Assembly: GCF_000011205.1 (NCBI RefSeq)
Contig: NC_003106.2
Span: 992,001 to 1,056,000, forward strand
DNA length: 64,000 bases
Source of the DNA: Sulfurisphaera tokodaii str. 7
GTDB taxonomy: Archaea; Thermoproteota; Thermoprotei_A; Sulfolobales; Sulfolobaceae
Direction: 5' to 3'
How positions within the stretch are numbered: the stretch's first letter is position 1; each line of letters opens with the position of its first letter. Shown in pieces: positions 30,931 to 40,031 of the stretch. The position numbers and the translations under genes are program-made. The notes under the pieces are model-generated. The model was not told where the DNA came from. It did no database searches and saw nothing but the letters and a program-made list of their open reading frames with translations.

Positions 30931-30940
30931 TTTTTAAAAA
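30931..30940 (-). promoter_or_regulatory. TATA box of the peptide/ABC operon
   Basis: TTTTTAAAAA centred about 29 bp upstream of the ATG at 30906; the only promoter-like site seen for the five genes. Confidence 0.45.
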
Positions 30941-31082
30941 AAGTTACTCTTTAAGATTTTCGGTAATAATGCGGATGTTAGTAAAAATTGTATAAAATAA
31001 GCCTTCGATATTATACAAAAAATCATTAGTGACCCTCATAAAAAACTAAATGAAGATCACAATAAAATTTATTAAATCTTAT

Positions 31083-32161
31083 CTTAGACCCCAATTTCAT
31101 CATCTCGAAAATAATTCAATAGAGTTAAAAATTGGATAAAATAGTTTAACTAAATATTCTTGTAAAGTGATAATTTTCTTGTAATAGCAAGATAATTAAT
31201 AGTAAGCGGAAGTCTTCTTTACTCGTTGTCCCCTTGAGGAGTAAGTATAGTGTGTAGATTAGTATTGCTAGGACGAATAATCGGAATAACCAATTTCTTG
31301 ATGAGGTAAAGATTAAGAATGATTTAATTATCTTGTATGATGTCTCTATTGGTGTCCTAACCTTATTATACCACTTATTCACGTCTAAGTTTGTTCCCTT
31401 TGCCAAGTATTTCTTTTCCCTATCACGATGTACTATTAGCTGAATGTTACCTTTTTACCCCTTGATTTTACCGTGTAGTCTCCGTCAAAATTGCGATGAA
31501 TTCCACGGGTACTCCAATGATGTAGTTAAACCTTGACAAGTAGTTGATTACATCTACCGAGTAAAACCCAGCATCTAGTACTATCTTTAGATCTAATGCC
31601 GGAATTTGTTTTATCAATTTTTCCTACTATCTCTAGTCTACTCATTCTATATATGTGAATGCTAGTATTAGTATTTTCCCATTTACTCTCGTTGTTGCCG
31701 TTACAAAGCGTAACCATATTCTGAGCTGTTCAATCCTTCTATGGGTTTTTTCAATTATATTCTATTGATATTCTTACACTTTTTCTTTCACCTAATTCCT
31801 TGCTTGAGATTTTTTGAACGTATTTAGTATATGGTTTATGTGTTTGTTCTTCTACGTAATTCCTCACTTTTTATGGTGATATTCCAAACTCCTTTACCTT
31901 ATTTTCTACTGATTCCCTACTAAGTGCTGCTGTTACAAGTGTTCTCTTGACTTCTTTAGCCTTTCTCCCCCTCATGAGAGAAAGTGTTTTTCTTGATTTG
32001 CACAAGTATTTTTGGGTAGATGGAATCCAGAATTATCAATCCTTTTTTCCTAAGTAATACTACTCCATCTACCTTAACTTTTTCCTCTAACTGCAAAATT
32101 TTCAAGATAATGGATAACTATCCTTTGAAATTATTTTTGTAAAATGAATTTGGGGTCTAAG
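31083..32161 (-). mobile_element. Decayed IS4-like insertion sequence
   Basis: Bounded by 18-bp terminal inverted repeats: CTTAGACCCCAATTTCAT at 31083-31100 and ATGAATTTGGGGTCTAAG at 32144-32161 (one mismatch). A further AAAATAATT is shared just inside both ends. Between them lies a broken DDE transposase on the minus strand. No clear target duplication remains. About 1.08 kb. Confidence 0.7.
31146..31979 (-). pseudogene. IS4-like DDE transposase, many frameshifts
   Basis: Fragments in order: RKAKEVKRTLVTAALSRESV (near 31970), RVNGKILILAFTYIE, KIVLDAGFYSVDVINYLSRF (the second-Asp block DAGFYS), and near the end KWYNKVRTPIETSYKIIKSF with the C-terminal IETSY glutamate motif, followed by a hydrophobic tail. 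Several stops and shifts separate the blocks. Family assignment to IS4 is from the DAGF and Y-IETSY motifs. Confidence 0.65.
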
Positions 32162-32259
32162 GCCTTGCATTCTTACGTTACGTTTAAAATAATATAAAAT
32201 ATTTTGCCTTATTAAAATCTCATTATTAAGAGATATATGCTGTAATAAAAAATAATAGC

Positions 32260-33198
32260 TTATGGTTGGTAGACTACAGATACTTTTATATTCATCATAT
32301 TTCCTTGAGCATTAATAGTTAAGTTAATTATATATGTTGTTCCGGGCGTTAAATTGCTTATGTTTCCGAAGTAAGCCATAATGTTGTTATTCCCTGGTTG
32401 TAAAATGATTGGGTTAATGTATGTTGCCTGTAGATTAGTTCCTTCAATAGAGGCCGAAACTATTGTTACTTGTGCTGTTGTATATAATGTAAATTGTGCA
32501 TAACCATCACCCCTTAAAACTCCCTGACCAACCTGAGAAACTTGAACAGCTTGTGTACTAGGCTGTGGCATAGGGGTTAATGGAGGATAATAAGTTTGCA
32601 TTTGCGCTGGTGTAGCCATAGGTAGATTACTTACTACTCTTCCAAGTCCAACATAAATTAGTATGTATCCAATAAAACCTAAAAGGTCTGTGAGTATAGA
32701 TAGAATTACTAAGATTCCTCCAACCTTAACTAAACCGACATTGTAAATTTCTCCAATTCTATAAAATCCTATACCAAGCAATATTTGACCTATTACTGCT
32801 AATATAACGCCAATAAAAAGAATGGGTATACCAATGAAAACAATAGCTAGTAGAGCACCAATTACCATTAATATATATCCAACAAGTAGTAATGTAACAC
32901 CAGTTCCACCAATGCCCACATCCCGTCTTGTAGCCTTTAGTATATTAAAACCGCTTCTAATTCTTAGTAGTCCTACAATTCCAATTACAACTCCAATAAT
33001 GATTAGCACAATTAACCCAATGAGGGTACCAACAATACTACTGAAAGCTCCTACAGCAGAACCAGAGAGGCCAGCAGTCAAAACTCCTGATGTTAAAAGT
33101 ATTATGATTCCTATTCCAACAAGCAAGGCGGTTATTATTTCGAATAGTACACCACTTCTTATTGACTTAATTCCTTCTAGTTCAGTTTGTCCATTCAT
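32260..33198 (-). CDS. DUF973-family membrane protein
   Basis: 312 aa. The N-terminal ELEGIKSIRSGVLFEI segment precedes five or six very hydrophobic helices to about residue 190, the pattern of the Sulfolobales DUF973 family. A Pro/Gln linker (about 192-210) leads to a C-terminal beta-rich domain (GVLRGDGYAQFTLYTTAQVT, FGNISNLTPGTTYIINLTIN), probably outside the membrane. Function unknown. Confidence 0.75.
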   Translation of the reverse strand: MNGQTELEGIKSIRSGVLFEIITALLVGIGIIILLTSGVLTAGLSGSAVGAFSSIVGTLIGLIVLIIIGVVIGIVGLLRIRSGFNILKATRRDVGIGGTGVTLLLVGYILMVIGALLAIVFIGIPILFIGVILAVIGQILLGIGFYRIGEIYNVGLVKVGGILVILSILTDLLGFIGYILIYVGLGRVVSNLPMATPAQMQTYYPPLTPMPQPSTQAVQVSQVGQGVLRGDGYAQFTLYTTAQVTIVSASIEGTNLQATYINPIILQPGNNNIMAYFGNISNLTPGTTYIINLTINAQGNMMNIKVSVVYQP

Positions 33199-33355
33199 AT
33201 GAGAATAGTAATTGAAGTTATATTTATTTTTTCATGATGATAGTTATCGAATACATGCAGATACTAGGAAATTAGTAGTTTTTATTTTTTCAGTAGCAAT
33301 AGTATCGTTAGTTCAAATTCATTTGAAAATGATATTGCGTTCTTACCGTGAATAA

Positions 33356-33365
33356 CTTAAATATT
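33356..33365 (+). promoter_or_regulatory. TATA box of the HerA-like gene
   Basis: CTTAAATATT is centred 26 bp before the ATG at 33387 and sits inside the extended frame that starts with GTG at 33348; this decides the start in favour of 33387. Confidence 0.6.
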
Positions 33366-33386
33366 CTTTATTTCCATTATACTCTT

Positions 33387-35228
33387 ATGGATGAGGATTT
33401 ATTAGTTCAAGAGTTGTCAAGGAAATTAGAAGAAGCTGATTCTTTTGCTTTACAAAATAGTATTGATGGTAAAATTCTAGGTAGAGTTACTAGATTTGAG
33501 ACTATAAGATTAGGTGAGAAAAGTTATATAGGAATCGACCTAGCATTTCTAGATTATATGAACAGTAATGTTAAAAAGGGAGAATATTTAGCAATAAGGA
33601 CTATTATCTCGCCAGTAGTAGTTATTGGAGAGGTTGTATCTATTGAAAGGGCAGATATGCTTGCCGAATTTAACATTAGAGAATCATCATTTCCAAGGGA
33701 TCCTACAACTATAATGACTCAAACTTTTCTTGAGCTTAAACCAATTTCTGAAATTGAAAACAACGTAAAAAGACCTGCAGTCACACCAATTGATCCGCAA
33801 TCGCCAGTTTTTAGACCAAAGGAAAGTTTATTACAAGATGCATTGGGGATTCCACATGAAGGTATTAAAATTGGCAAGATCTTCTCGGGTGGTAAAGAAA
33901 TAGATGCCTATGTGAATCTAGATGAAGAAAGCTTAGTTCATCATATCTTGGTTATAGGTACCACAGGTTCTGGAAAGACTACTCTGTTAAAGACTATATT
34001 ATCTCAGAATGTGAATGCTGTATTTTTTGATAGACAAGGGGATTTTGTAAGGCATTTAATATCTAGGGGTGAGGAGTTCTCTGTTATTATGCCCAGTGTC
34101 ATAATGATGGTTAATGATGTTCCTTCAAGTAGGGCTAGTCTAGAGCTAGGAACTCAATTTGCTGAAAGATACGGTTGTGCTACACCAGTTTCTGGAGATA
34201 TTAGAGATAATGAGATTCTTTTAGAATGTGAGAAGTCAATAGTTCATTTAATACCTTATTCGATTAATTTTACTAAAGTTATTGACTATATGCATAAATT
34301 GACGCCTTATATGTCACCAATGGCTAGGGTATTTTGGCCGGTAATTATGAATAATTTTAAGAAAGGAATTGATAAGATTGCAGAAAATATATCTCACGAC
34401 CTCTCTTTACCGAAGGAGAAAGTTAAATCAGAGATTTTCAAGCTTCTTACTCCATCCTCATTACTTAATGATGATGTGAAACTACAATTCCAAAAGAAGG
34501 GGAAAAGTTCAACATACTATAGTTATAATGACGATTATATTACAATTTACACAAGTAGGTTATTTAGACATATTATGGGTGAAGATAAAAATGCAATAAC
34601 GTCTTTGAGACAATTAGATAAAAACTTATCACCTCTAGATTTAGCTTTTCAAACTCAGGATGCTATAATAAGGGCTTTGAGGAGTGTAAGCGAATTTGGG
34701 ATCTTTAATGTTAATGGTACTTTCGATTTGGACTTTCAAAGACTGAAAAAGAAAGCTGTTGTTGACTTAAGTTGGATTTTAGATTACACAGCATCAGTGG
34801 AAGCAATAGCAATGGTTGCTTATTCTATTCTTTCGGACTTTTACTCATATAAGGATGAATTATACAAAAAGAAGGAGAGAGACAATTCACTAACAATTCT
34901 AGCTTTAGATGAAGCTCATGAATACTTCCCACAAACTAAAGATGAAGAGTCAAAATCTATTATAGAGGGACTATTAAATAGGTTAATGAGGTTAGGAAGG
35001 GTTAGAAAAATATCTGTTATTTTAGCAACTCATATGCCAGACGATTTAAATCCATTAGTACTCCAATTATCTAATACAAAAATTGTAATGAGAAATGAGG
35101 AAAATGTTTTAGAAAAATTAGGCTTTGAAGACTACGCTGATATTCTATTAACTGCACCAGCTGGTTTAGGTGTAGTTAGGTCAATAAAGTTCTCTGATGT
35201 TGTAATAAAGACTCTGAAAGAGATCTAA
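33387..35228 (+). CDS. HerA-like hexameric DNA translocase ATPase
   Basis: 613 aa. Residues 1-165 hold a HAS-barrel-like beta region (GKILGRVTRFETIRLGEKSY, ISPVVVIGEVVSIE). Then come GKIFSGGKEIDAYVNLDE, Walker A VIGTTGSGKTTLLK (about 191-199), Walker B LTILALDEAHEYFPQ (about 506) and a sensor/finger block NRLMRLGRVRKISVILATHM. This matches the HerA/FtsK-like family, which pairs with NurA nuclease in DNA end resection. It is longer than the usual roughly 500-residue Sulfolobus HerA and lacks Mre11/Rad50 neighbours, so it is probably a second, specialised copy. Its 3' end overlaps the convergent NurA-like gene by 53 bp. Confidence 0.8.
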   Translation: MDEDLLVQELSRKLEEADSFALQNSIDGKILGRVTRFETIRLGEKSYIGIDLAFLDYMNSNVKKGEYLAIRTIISPVVVIGEVVSIERADMLAEFNIRESSFPRDPTTIMTQTFLELKPISEIENNVKRPAVTPIDPQSPVFRPKESLLQDALGIPHEGIKIGKIFSGGKEIDAYVNLDEESLVHHILVIGTTGSGKTTLLKTILSQNVNAVFFDRQGDFVRHLISRGEEFSVIMPSVIMMVNDVPSSRASLELGTQFAERYGCATPVSGDIRDNEILLECEKSIVHLIPYSINFTKVIDYMHKLTPYMSPMARVFWPVIMNNFKKGIDKIAENISHDLSLPKEKVKSEIFKLLTPSSLLNDDVKLQFQKKGKSSTYYSYNDDYITIYTSRLFRHIMGEDKNAITSLRQLDKNLSPLDLAFQTQDAIIRALRSVSEFGIFNVNGTFDLDFQRLKKKAVVDLSWILDYTASVEAIAMVAYSILSDFYSYKDELYKKKERDNSLTILALDEAHEYFPQTKDEESKSIIEGLLNRLMRLGRVRKISVILATHMPDDLNPLVLQLSNTKIVMRNEENVLEKLGFEDYADILLTAPAGLGVVRSIKFSDVVIKTLKEI

Positions 35229-36330
35229 CCTCATTATAATACGTTAGTTTGTCATCATGAATTACACTGATTATTCTACTTAAAATCTGGTAAGCTGTAA
35301 TGAAGAGTGAAGCTGAAACTCTTTTGCTTAAATTGTCAGCAATCTCTATATAAGTAGGAATTAATCTCTCACTAATTCTATTTACAATATACGGTGTTAA
35401 TTCTTCCAGTGAATCTAAGGATAAAGATTCAATTCTGAAATAACTACTCATCCCTATAGGGTTTGTCAAAATTAAATAGTAAGCATAACGGGTTGGTGCA
35501 TCGAAATATTTTGATTTGAACTCTATTTTAAATGGGCCTAATAATCCTCGTTTAAACTCCGTTTTAATCCTTATCTGGTTTAATATTTCAGCATCATTTA
35601 TTGGATAGCGTATTCCTAAAAGTTGTTTTACTTTATCTACTTTGTAAAGTTTTTGTGAAGTCTCAAGTCTTTTTACGACACCTACAACATTATTTCTAAG
35701 TATAGAGATTCTATCTTTTGTTAATTGTAAGTAAGCTTCTTGATGCCTTTTTCTTCCTTCAGATTGTAATTCTAATTCACTTAACTCTAATGGCGTGGGG
35801 AATAATGGTCCATCAACTATTACTAGGTCGTGGGTATTTCTATTCTCTTTCAGTCCAACATTCTCAGCTTCTAATCTTAATTCATCAGCTATATCATCTA
35901 TCCTATAATCCTCAGTAAAGTATTTATTAACGTAATTTTTTACTCTTACACCACTTTCTGGATTAAATTCCTTTAATAACTCTTCAAAAGTCCCTATTGC
36001 CATAAAATTAATGTCAATATCAAATGGGCCTACTTTAATTCCTTTAATATTGCTGTATACTCCTAGACCAACAAATACCATATTTACTGAAGGATCTCTT
36101 AAATACCTAGAGGACGAATCTATAGAAGCGATACTAACGTTCTCTCTTTTTTCCTCTATCTTGTGAAAAATCTTTTCATCAACACTTAATACTGCTGTTT
36201 CAGCCTCAAATAATGGGTGATCTGGATTTCCAGAAATATCTACTACTCCAGTGATTTTTCCCTTAATAACGCTAATTTGTTTACCGATCTTTTCTACCTT
36301 TTTCTTAATCTCATAAGCTGAACTTGGCAC
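35176..36330 (-). CDS. NurA-like nuclease
   Basis: 384 aa. NurA-type catalytic pattern: SIASIDSSSRYL (D71), acidic helix DELRLEAE (about 150-155), LVIVDGPLFP (D173), and C-terminal VIHDDKLTYYNE (H358, D359). The RNase H-like nuclease core fits DNA end resection with a HerA motor. GTG start; a TATA box (TTTAAATATT, about 36346-36355) sits 24 bp upstream. It faces the HerA-like gene with overlapping 3' ends and follows the CARF gene by 37 bp on the same strand. Confidence 0.75.
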   Translation of the reverse strand: MPSSAYEIKKKVEKIGKQISVIKGKITGVVDISGNPDHPLFEAETAVLSVDEKIFHKIEEKRENVSIASIDSSSRYLRDPSVNMVFVGLGVYSNIKGIKVGPFDIDINFMAIGTFEELLKEFNPESGVRVKNYVNKYFTEDYRIDDIADELRLEAENVGLKENRNTHDLVIVDGPLFPTPLELSELELQSEGRKRHQEAYLQLTKDRISILRNNVVGVVKRLETSQKLYKVDKVKQLLGIRYPINDAEILNQIRIKTEFKRGLLGPFKIEFKSKYFDAPTRYAYYLILTNPIGMSSYFRIESLSLDSLEELTPYIVNRISERLIPTYIEIADNLSKRVSASLFITAYQILSRIISVIHDDKLTYYNEVRSLSESLLQHQRTLLT

Positions 36331-36367
36331 GAAATAGGTTTTGATTAAAAATATTTAAACTGCTTCA

Positions 36368-37627
36368 TTACTCTTTCCCTATATTTTTCACCCAACTTAA
36401 AATTTCATCAATACAGCTTTCAGCATACTTAACAACTATTTTCCCTTCTTTTACCATGATTTTGGTGAATTTTCTCCCTAAGCCTGCGTGTGAATACATT
36501 TCATCCTCATTAACGTCACACTCTTCTTTCTCATCTTCAGAAACTTCTCCTTTCATCCAATCTATAACTCGAGCATTTCCTATTCTTATTAAATAATCTA
36601 ATAAGTGTTCTTCTTCATCTTTCATTAACCTGCTAAAATCCTTTAAAATTTCTATTTCTCTTATGATAAGTTTTCTTTGCGGTTCTTCAAATAGTTCAAG
36701 TAGTTTTTCTAAAGACTCAAGACTTATCTCGCTTTCTTCAGCTATTTTCTTATAAGAATTAACGAAATGATATCCTATGAAGTAATATGGTGCTGTTTCA
36801 TGAGCTTCAAAATTAGTTACAATCTCATATTTTTCTCCTTTATTTACTTTCATAGAGTTTATAATCATCTTCTCAAATTCATCTGGAGGAACTAATTTAT
36901 TTGCATTCTTAAGTAAATAAATTAAAATTAGAGGGAAGCCTAGTTCTAATGATTTTCCTAAACCATAGATTTCGGATTTCCCTTGTGTACTAAATCCTTT
37001 TTCTTTTGAAAGTTTGATGTTAGTAGTTAAGTAATCGTATATCCTTACTTTCTTGAAATCTTTAACAAATAGAGGTACCAATGTATTATCTATTCTAGCA
37101 TATTGAATTAGTATAGTGTTTTTTCTATTAGTAGTAATAACATAATCATCCAAAGCTAACTGTGTTGCCGATATTGCATAATTCTGATAATATGAGAAAG
37201 TTCTACTTAAATCTAATAAAACAACATCTGGGCTTTCCTTAAGTAAATCTTCATAGAGCTTAAGGTAAAATAAAAAATGGAAATTTCCTAATCCTTCATG
37301 ATGAACGTGATTTCCTATTGTTCCTTCTGAGGGTAAAATATGAACATAATCTACTTTTACTATATTTTTTACCTCTGCTTCAAGTCGTTGGATTAGTTGA
37401 TTATAATCGGGTGGAGGATCTGATAAAATACGTGAAAGTGTTGTTGGCAGAAAGGCTACTATTTTAACGTCATTATTGTCTTTTAGGAATTCTGCTTCAG
37501 CCAATGTTTCATTTAGTCCTTCTTGTTCAACTGAAGTTCTTTCGCCTTTTTCATCAAACACAAAAAATTTTTCATTTGAAAAATTGATATCACTCCAAAA
37601 TGTAACTATTAGTATTTTCACATCCAT
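36368..37627 (-). CDS. Csx1-like CARF domain protein with degenerate HEPN motif
   Basis: 419 aa. The N-terminal part (1-190) looks like a CARF (cyclic-oligoadenylate sensor) Rossmann fold: KILIVTFWSDINFSNEKFFV, NDVKIVAFLPTTL, VDYVHILPSEGTIGNH, and DVVLLDLSRTFSYYQNYAIS, which fits the DLT/S-HG-N block of Csx1 proteins. A helical linker follows. Near the end MYSHAGLGRKFTKI matches the HEPN R-x4-H region of Csx1 (H380), but the catalytic Arg five residues before is Asp375. It may therefore be a sensor without normal RNase activity. No cas genes or CRISPR arrays are in the window. The family call is from motif similarity and not certain. Confidence 0.58.
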   Translation of the reverse strand: MDVKILIVTFWSDINFSNEKFFVFDEKGERTSVEQEGLNETLAEAEFLKDNNDVKIVAFLPTTLSRILSDPPPDYNQLIQRLEAEVKNIVKVDYVHILPSEGTIGNHVHHEGLGNFHFLFYLKLYEDLLKESPDVVLLDLSRTFSYYQNYAISATQLALDDYVITTNRKNTILIQYARIDNTLVPLFVKDFKKVRIYDYLTTNIKLSKEKGFSTQGKSEIYGLGKSLELGFPLILIYLLKNANKLVPPDEFEKMIINSMKVNKGEKYEIVTNFEAHETAPYYFIGYHFVNSYKKIAEESEISLESLEKLLELFEEPQRKLIIREIEILKDFSRLMKDEEEHLLDYLIRIGNARVIDWMKGEVSEDEKEECDVNEDEMYSHAGLGRKFTKIMVKEGKIVVKYAESCIDEILSWVKNIGKE

Positions 37628-37659
37628 ATATTAGCATAGAGGTAAAAATGGTTAATCGA

Positions 37660-37668
37660 AATTTATTA
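37660..37668 (+). promoter_or_regulatory. TATA box of the TenA-like gene
   Basis: AATTTATTA is centred about 26 bp before the ATG at 37691, in the 63-bp divergent gap shared with the CARF gene. Confidence 0.5.
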
Positions 37669-37690
37669 AACCGTTTGAAGATAGTTAATT

Positions 37691-38266
37691 ATGTTAAGCG
37701 AAATAAGAAAAGAAATATCTGAGTTAAATTCACGTATTTTATCTCATGAACTTTTCAATTCTATTGAAACTTTAAAGTTATTTTATGATCAACAATGGTA
37801 TATAGTTAACCACGATTTAAGGTCATTAGCAATAATGATTTCTAGAGCGAAGGAACAAGATGAAATTGATTTCTTTGTTAGTGCACTTCATGGTGACTAT
37901 GAAGGTTTAAAGATCCTTAGAGAGATCGCTGAAAAGAAAAGGGAACCTATCCCATCAGTTGTCTCTTATACTCATTATTTGGCATGGTTAGCTAATTATG
38001 CTAATCCTGGCGAACAAGTTTTAGGTTTAGTTGTTAACTTGCCAGTATGGTCTTATAACTGTAAAAGGTTAGTTGAAAAATTTAAAGATAAGTATGATGT
38101 ACGTTTTTTGGAACTATTTGCTAATGTTAAGGTTGATGAGGGAATGGCTGAAGAAATTATAAATAGATATAAAGGAAGATACTTAGAAATTGCAAAGATG
38201 ATTCAGTATTACGAATACGAATTTTGGGAGGGATTAAAGAATGTCGAGAAAAAAGGGAGTATATAA
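37691..38266 (+). CDS. TenA/heme-oxygenase-fold family protein
   Basis: 191 aa, all helical. LSHELFNSIETLKLFYDQQW, FFVSALHGDYEGLKILREIA, SVVSYTHYLAWLANYANPGE and VLGLVVNLPVWSYNCKRLVE, together with a final FWEGLKNV, follow the TenA (thiaminase II-like) layout, including the acidic and Cys/Tyr positions. A role in thiamine salvage is the family default. It is coupled to the next gene, which starts within its 3' end. Confidence 0.6.
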   Translation: MLSEIRKEISELNSRILSHELFNSIETLKLFYDQQWYIVNHDLRSLAIMISRAKEQDEIDFFVSALHGDYEGLKILREIAEKKREPIPSVVSYTHYLAWLANYANPGEQVLGLVVNLPVWSYNCKRLVEKFKDKYDVRFLELFANVKVDEGMAEEIINRYKGRYLEIAKMIQYYEYEFWEGLKNVEKKGSI

Positions 38267-38720
38267 CATAGGTCTTAGTTATATAGGCAGAGGAGCTTTA
38301 TACCTTTTTATATTTTCAATATTCTTCGGAATCTCTGAGTATTATAACATTTTATTAGTTGTAGCGATGTTAATTACAGTATTAGCTGGATTAAGTTTTA
38401 GACAAGGTTTCTCAAGGTTAAGTGCAGGACATAAGGTGGGATACATATCATCATTTCTGATCATTATTGCTTCTCCACTAATAATTTTATCATTGGCTTT
38501 TCCGCAAATAGGCTTACCAAGTTATTTAGTTTTAATTTCTGGGTTTGTAGGAATAAGTTTTGAATATTATTGGATATATTTTGACTATCGTACAAAAAAC
38601 CTAAATTATGCTTCACTACTTTGTTCTATTTCTATATTACTTCTAGTACTTTTAGGCAAAGTGCCATTTTCATTGCTTTTTTTAATAGGCCAAGCTGTCG
38701 CTGTTAGGTCATTGAGATAA
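38241..38720 (+). CDS. Five-helix membrane protein
   Basis: 159 aa with hydrophobic segments at about 17-31, 34-50, 68-85, 90-108 and 122-150. The start at 38241 lies inside the preceding gene (26-bp overlap) and has a good Shine-Dalgarno GGGAGGGA upstream, so it is translated as part of that operon. No family is recognised. Its 3' end overlaps the convergent regulator gene by 115 bp. Confidence 0.6.
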   Translation: MSRKKGVYNIGLSYIGRGALYLFIFSIFFGISEYYNILLVVAMLITVLAGLSFRQGFSRLSAGHKVGYISSFLIIIASPLIILSLAFPQIGLPSYLVLISGFVGISFEYYWIYFDYRTKNLNYASLLCSISILLLVLLGKVPFSLLFLIGQAVAVRSLR

Positions 38721-39055
38721 TTTATGAAGGATTTTCTTACCTCTACTGCTAATTCTATTATATCATTTGTAATTTTCTCTCTAACCTTAGTATTATCAAC
38801 ATAATATACGTACTGTGGTTTTCCTCTTCTAACTATTCTTACATCTCTTTTCTTTAATATTAATCCCTTATTTTCCAGTTTTTTAATATAACCCATAATA
38901 CAAGATCTACTTATATTTAATTTTTCTGATAATTCATCTGCATTAAGTTGTTCTTTAGTCTTGGCTAAATATAGAAAAATTTCTAATTCTCTTTCATTTA
39001 AATCATAAATAAACGTTAAAGGCTTGAGCTCTTTTGGTATTTCCATTTTCTCCAT
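38606..39055 (-). CDS. Winged-helix transcriptional regulator (TrmB/MarR-like)
   Basis: 149 aa. Residues 17-85 form a winged helix: LNERELEIFLYLAKTKEQL, LNADELSEKLNISRSCIMGY, IKKLENKGLILKKRDVRIVR, RGKPQYVYYVD. Residues 90-113 are a helix. The last about 36 residues are Ser/Asn-rich and are read from DNA opposite the end of the membrane protein gene, so this tail may be a read-through after loss of an earlier stop. Confidence 0.7.
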   Translation of the reverse strand: MEKMEIPKELKPLTFIYDLNERELEIFLYLAKTKEQLNADELSEKLNISRSCIMGYIKKLENKGLILKKRDVRIVRRGKPQYVYYVDNTKVREKITNDIIELAVEVRKSFINYLNDLTATAWPIKKSNENGTLPKSTRSNIEIEQSSEA

Positions 39056-39489
39056 ATTTTCACATATTTCATTGCTTGCTTAAATTTCTTTCTCCACTTG
39101 ATAATTATAATTTTAAATATAAACATTATAAACATTATACTATCCTTCATTTTAAAAAGTATAAATTATATTGTAATGTAAAAACAGTTTTAGATTTCAC
39201 AAGACATAATTTTTGTAATGATAAATATTACTTATGATTAGTTATGACTTAAATGTGTTATATACTTCGCTTAAAATGCTTAAGTTTACAACTGATGAGA
39301 GCAACAATATCCTTAAAAATCTTCATCAAGCGAGAAGAAAACATTGCCTTTTAAATCGCAGAAAGTATAAAAAGTAATAATAAACTTTTTAGAAAAACAT
39401 TTATATCATGTTAAAAATATGTCAGGAAAAATAACCTTTAAAATGAAAATAGTTCGATGATAGGTAATAAAAATAAGATAGTGTCTTCA
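39056..39489. other. AT-rich region with no intact gene
   Basis: Very AT-rich. An ATG at 39419 opens MSGKITFKMKIVR and then stops. This might be the 5' end of a small gene whose 3' part survives at 40032-40215, now split by an IS1 remnant and the MITE; that link is a guess. Confidence 0.3.
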
Positions 39490-39702
39490 GAGTGTGGACA
39501 ACAATTTCATTCATTTGTAATTTATTCAAAATTACCTTAAATCCCTCTTCCTTTTAAACACTTTAATTATACAATAAAAATTCAAATAGAGATTAAAATT
39601 GTAACGTCCTTTATTATCAGAAAAGAGATCCGACAATAAATTGAAACTAAATTTACACTTTATATAATTTATATCAAATTAAAAATATTGTTGTCCACAC
39701 TC
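39490..39702. mobile_element. 213-bp MITE with perfect terminal repeats and 8-bp target duplication
   Basis: GAGTGTGGACAACAAT at 39490-39505 and ATTGTTGTCCACACTC at 39687-39702 are perfect 16-bp inverted repeats. The element is flanked on both sides by the direct repeat TGTCTTCA (39482-39489 and 39703-39710), the footprint of transposition. The interior is AT-rich and non-coding. It needs a transposase from elsewhere; the parent IS is not in this window. Confidence 0.85.
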
Positions 39703-39710
39703 TGTCTTCA

Positions 39711-40030
39711 CTAGGGTATAAATTCTGGGACTAGTCTTCTCTCCCATAAGACTAGTGCTATGGAGTACTTTATCATGCTTATGCTCCTATTTACTGCCTT
39801 CGTAGCCCTCTTGACAAGTCTATCCCTTAGTGAGGAATGAAGCCCCTCGTTAGGATTAACAAGCGAGACTACCGTGTGATCCTTTAACCAAAAGTTGTAA
39901 TCATCACTCACCCATCATCTGGCAAGTACATTTTAACCTCACGAAAAGTATTCTCATCCCTATCACCCACTATGTATAACCCTAGCCTAGTGTACACATA
40001 ACAAGTAAACACCCACTTGTAGAAAGCCCT
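39711..40030 (-). pseudogene. IS1-family transposase, C-terminal remnant
   Basis: The frame to the stop at 39711 encodes SDDYNFWLKDHTVVSLVNPN and then EGLHSSLRDRLVKRATKAVN with RSISMIKYSI, typical of archaeal IS1-family (ISC1173-like) transposase C-termini. Upstream, after a one-base shift, the protein continues back as YKWVFTCYVYTRLGLYIVGD and RDENTFREVKMYLPDDG. The N-terminal half is missing and host coding sequence starts at about 40032. Confidence 0.7.
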
Positions 40031-40031
40031 A

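Noticed and set aside
26903-31082. tRNA or other structured RNA genes in the gene-poor stretches
   Set aside because: No GC-rich cloverleaf or conserved T-loop motif was found in these or the other gaps; the GC-richer parts are explained by decayed or intact coding sequence.
33387-37627. A CRISPR-Cas locus around the CARF protein
   Set aside because: No repeat-spacer array and no Cas effector genes were seen near it, so the CARF call is kept as a stand-alone protein.
39034-39237. 67-aa plus-strand frame
   Set aside because: Low-complexity Tyr/Lys/His-rich translation of AT-rich upstream DNA, antisense to the start of the regulator at 38606; no promoter or ribosome site.
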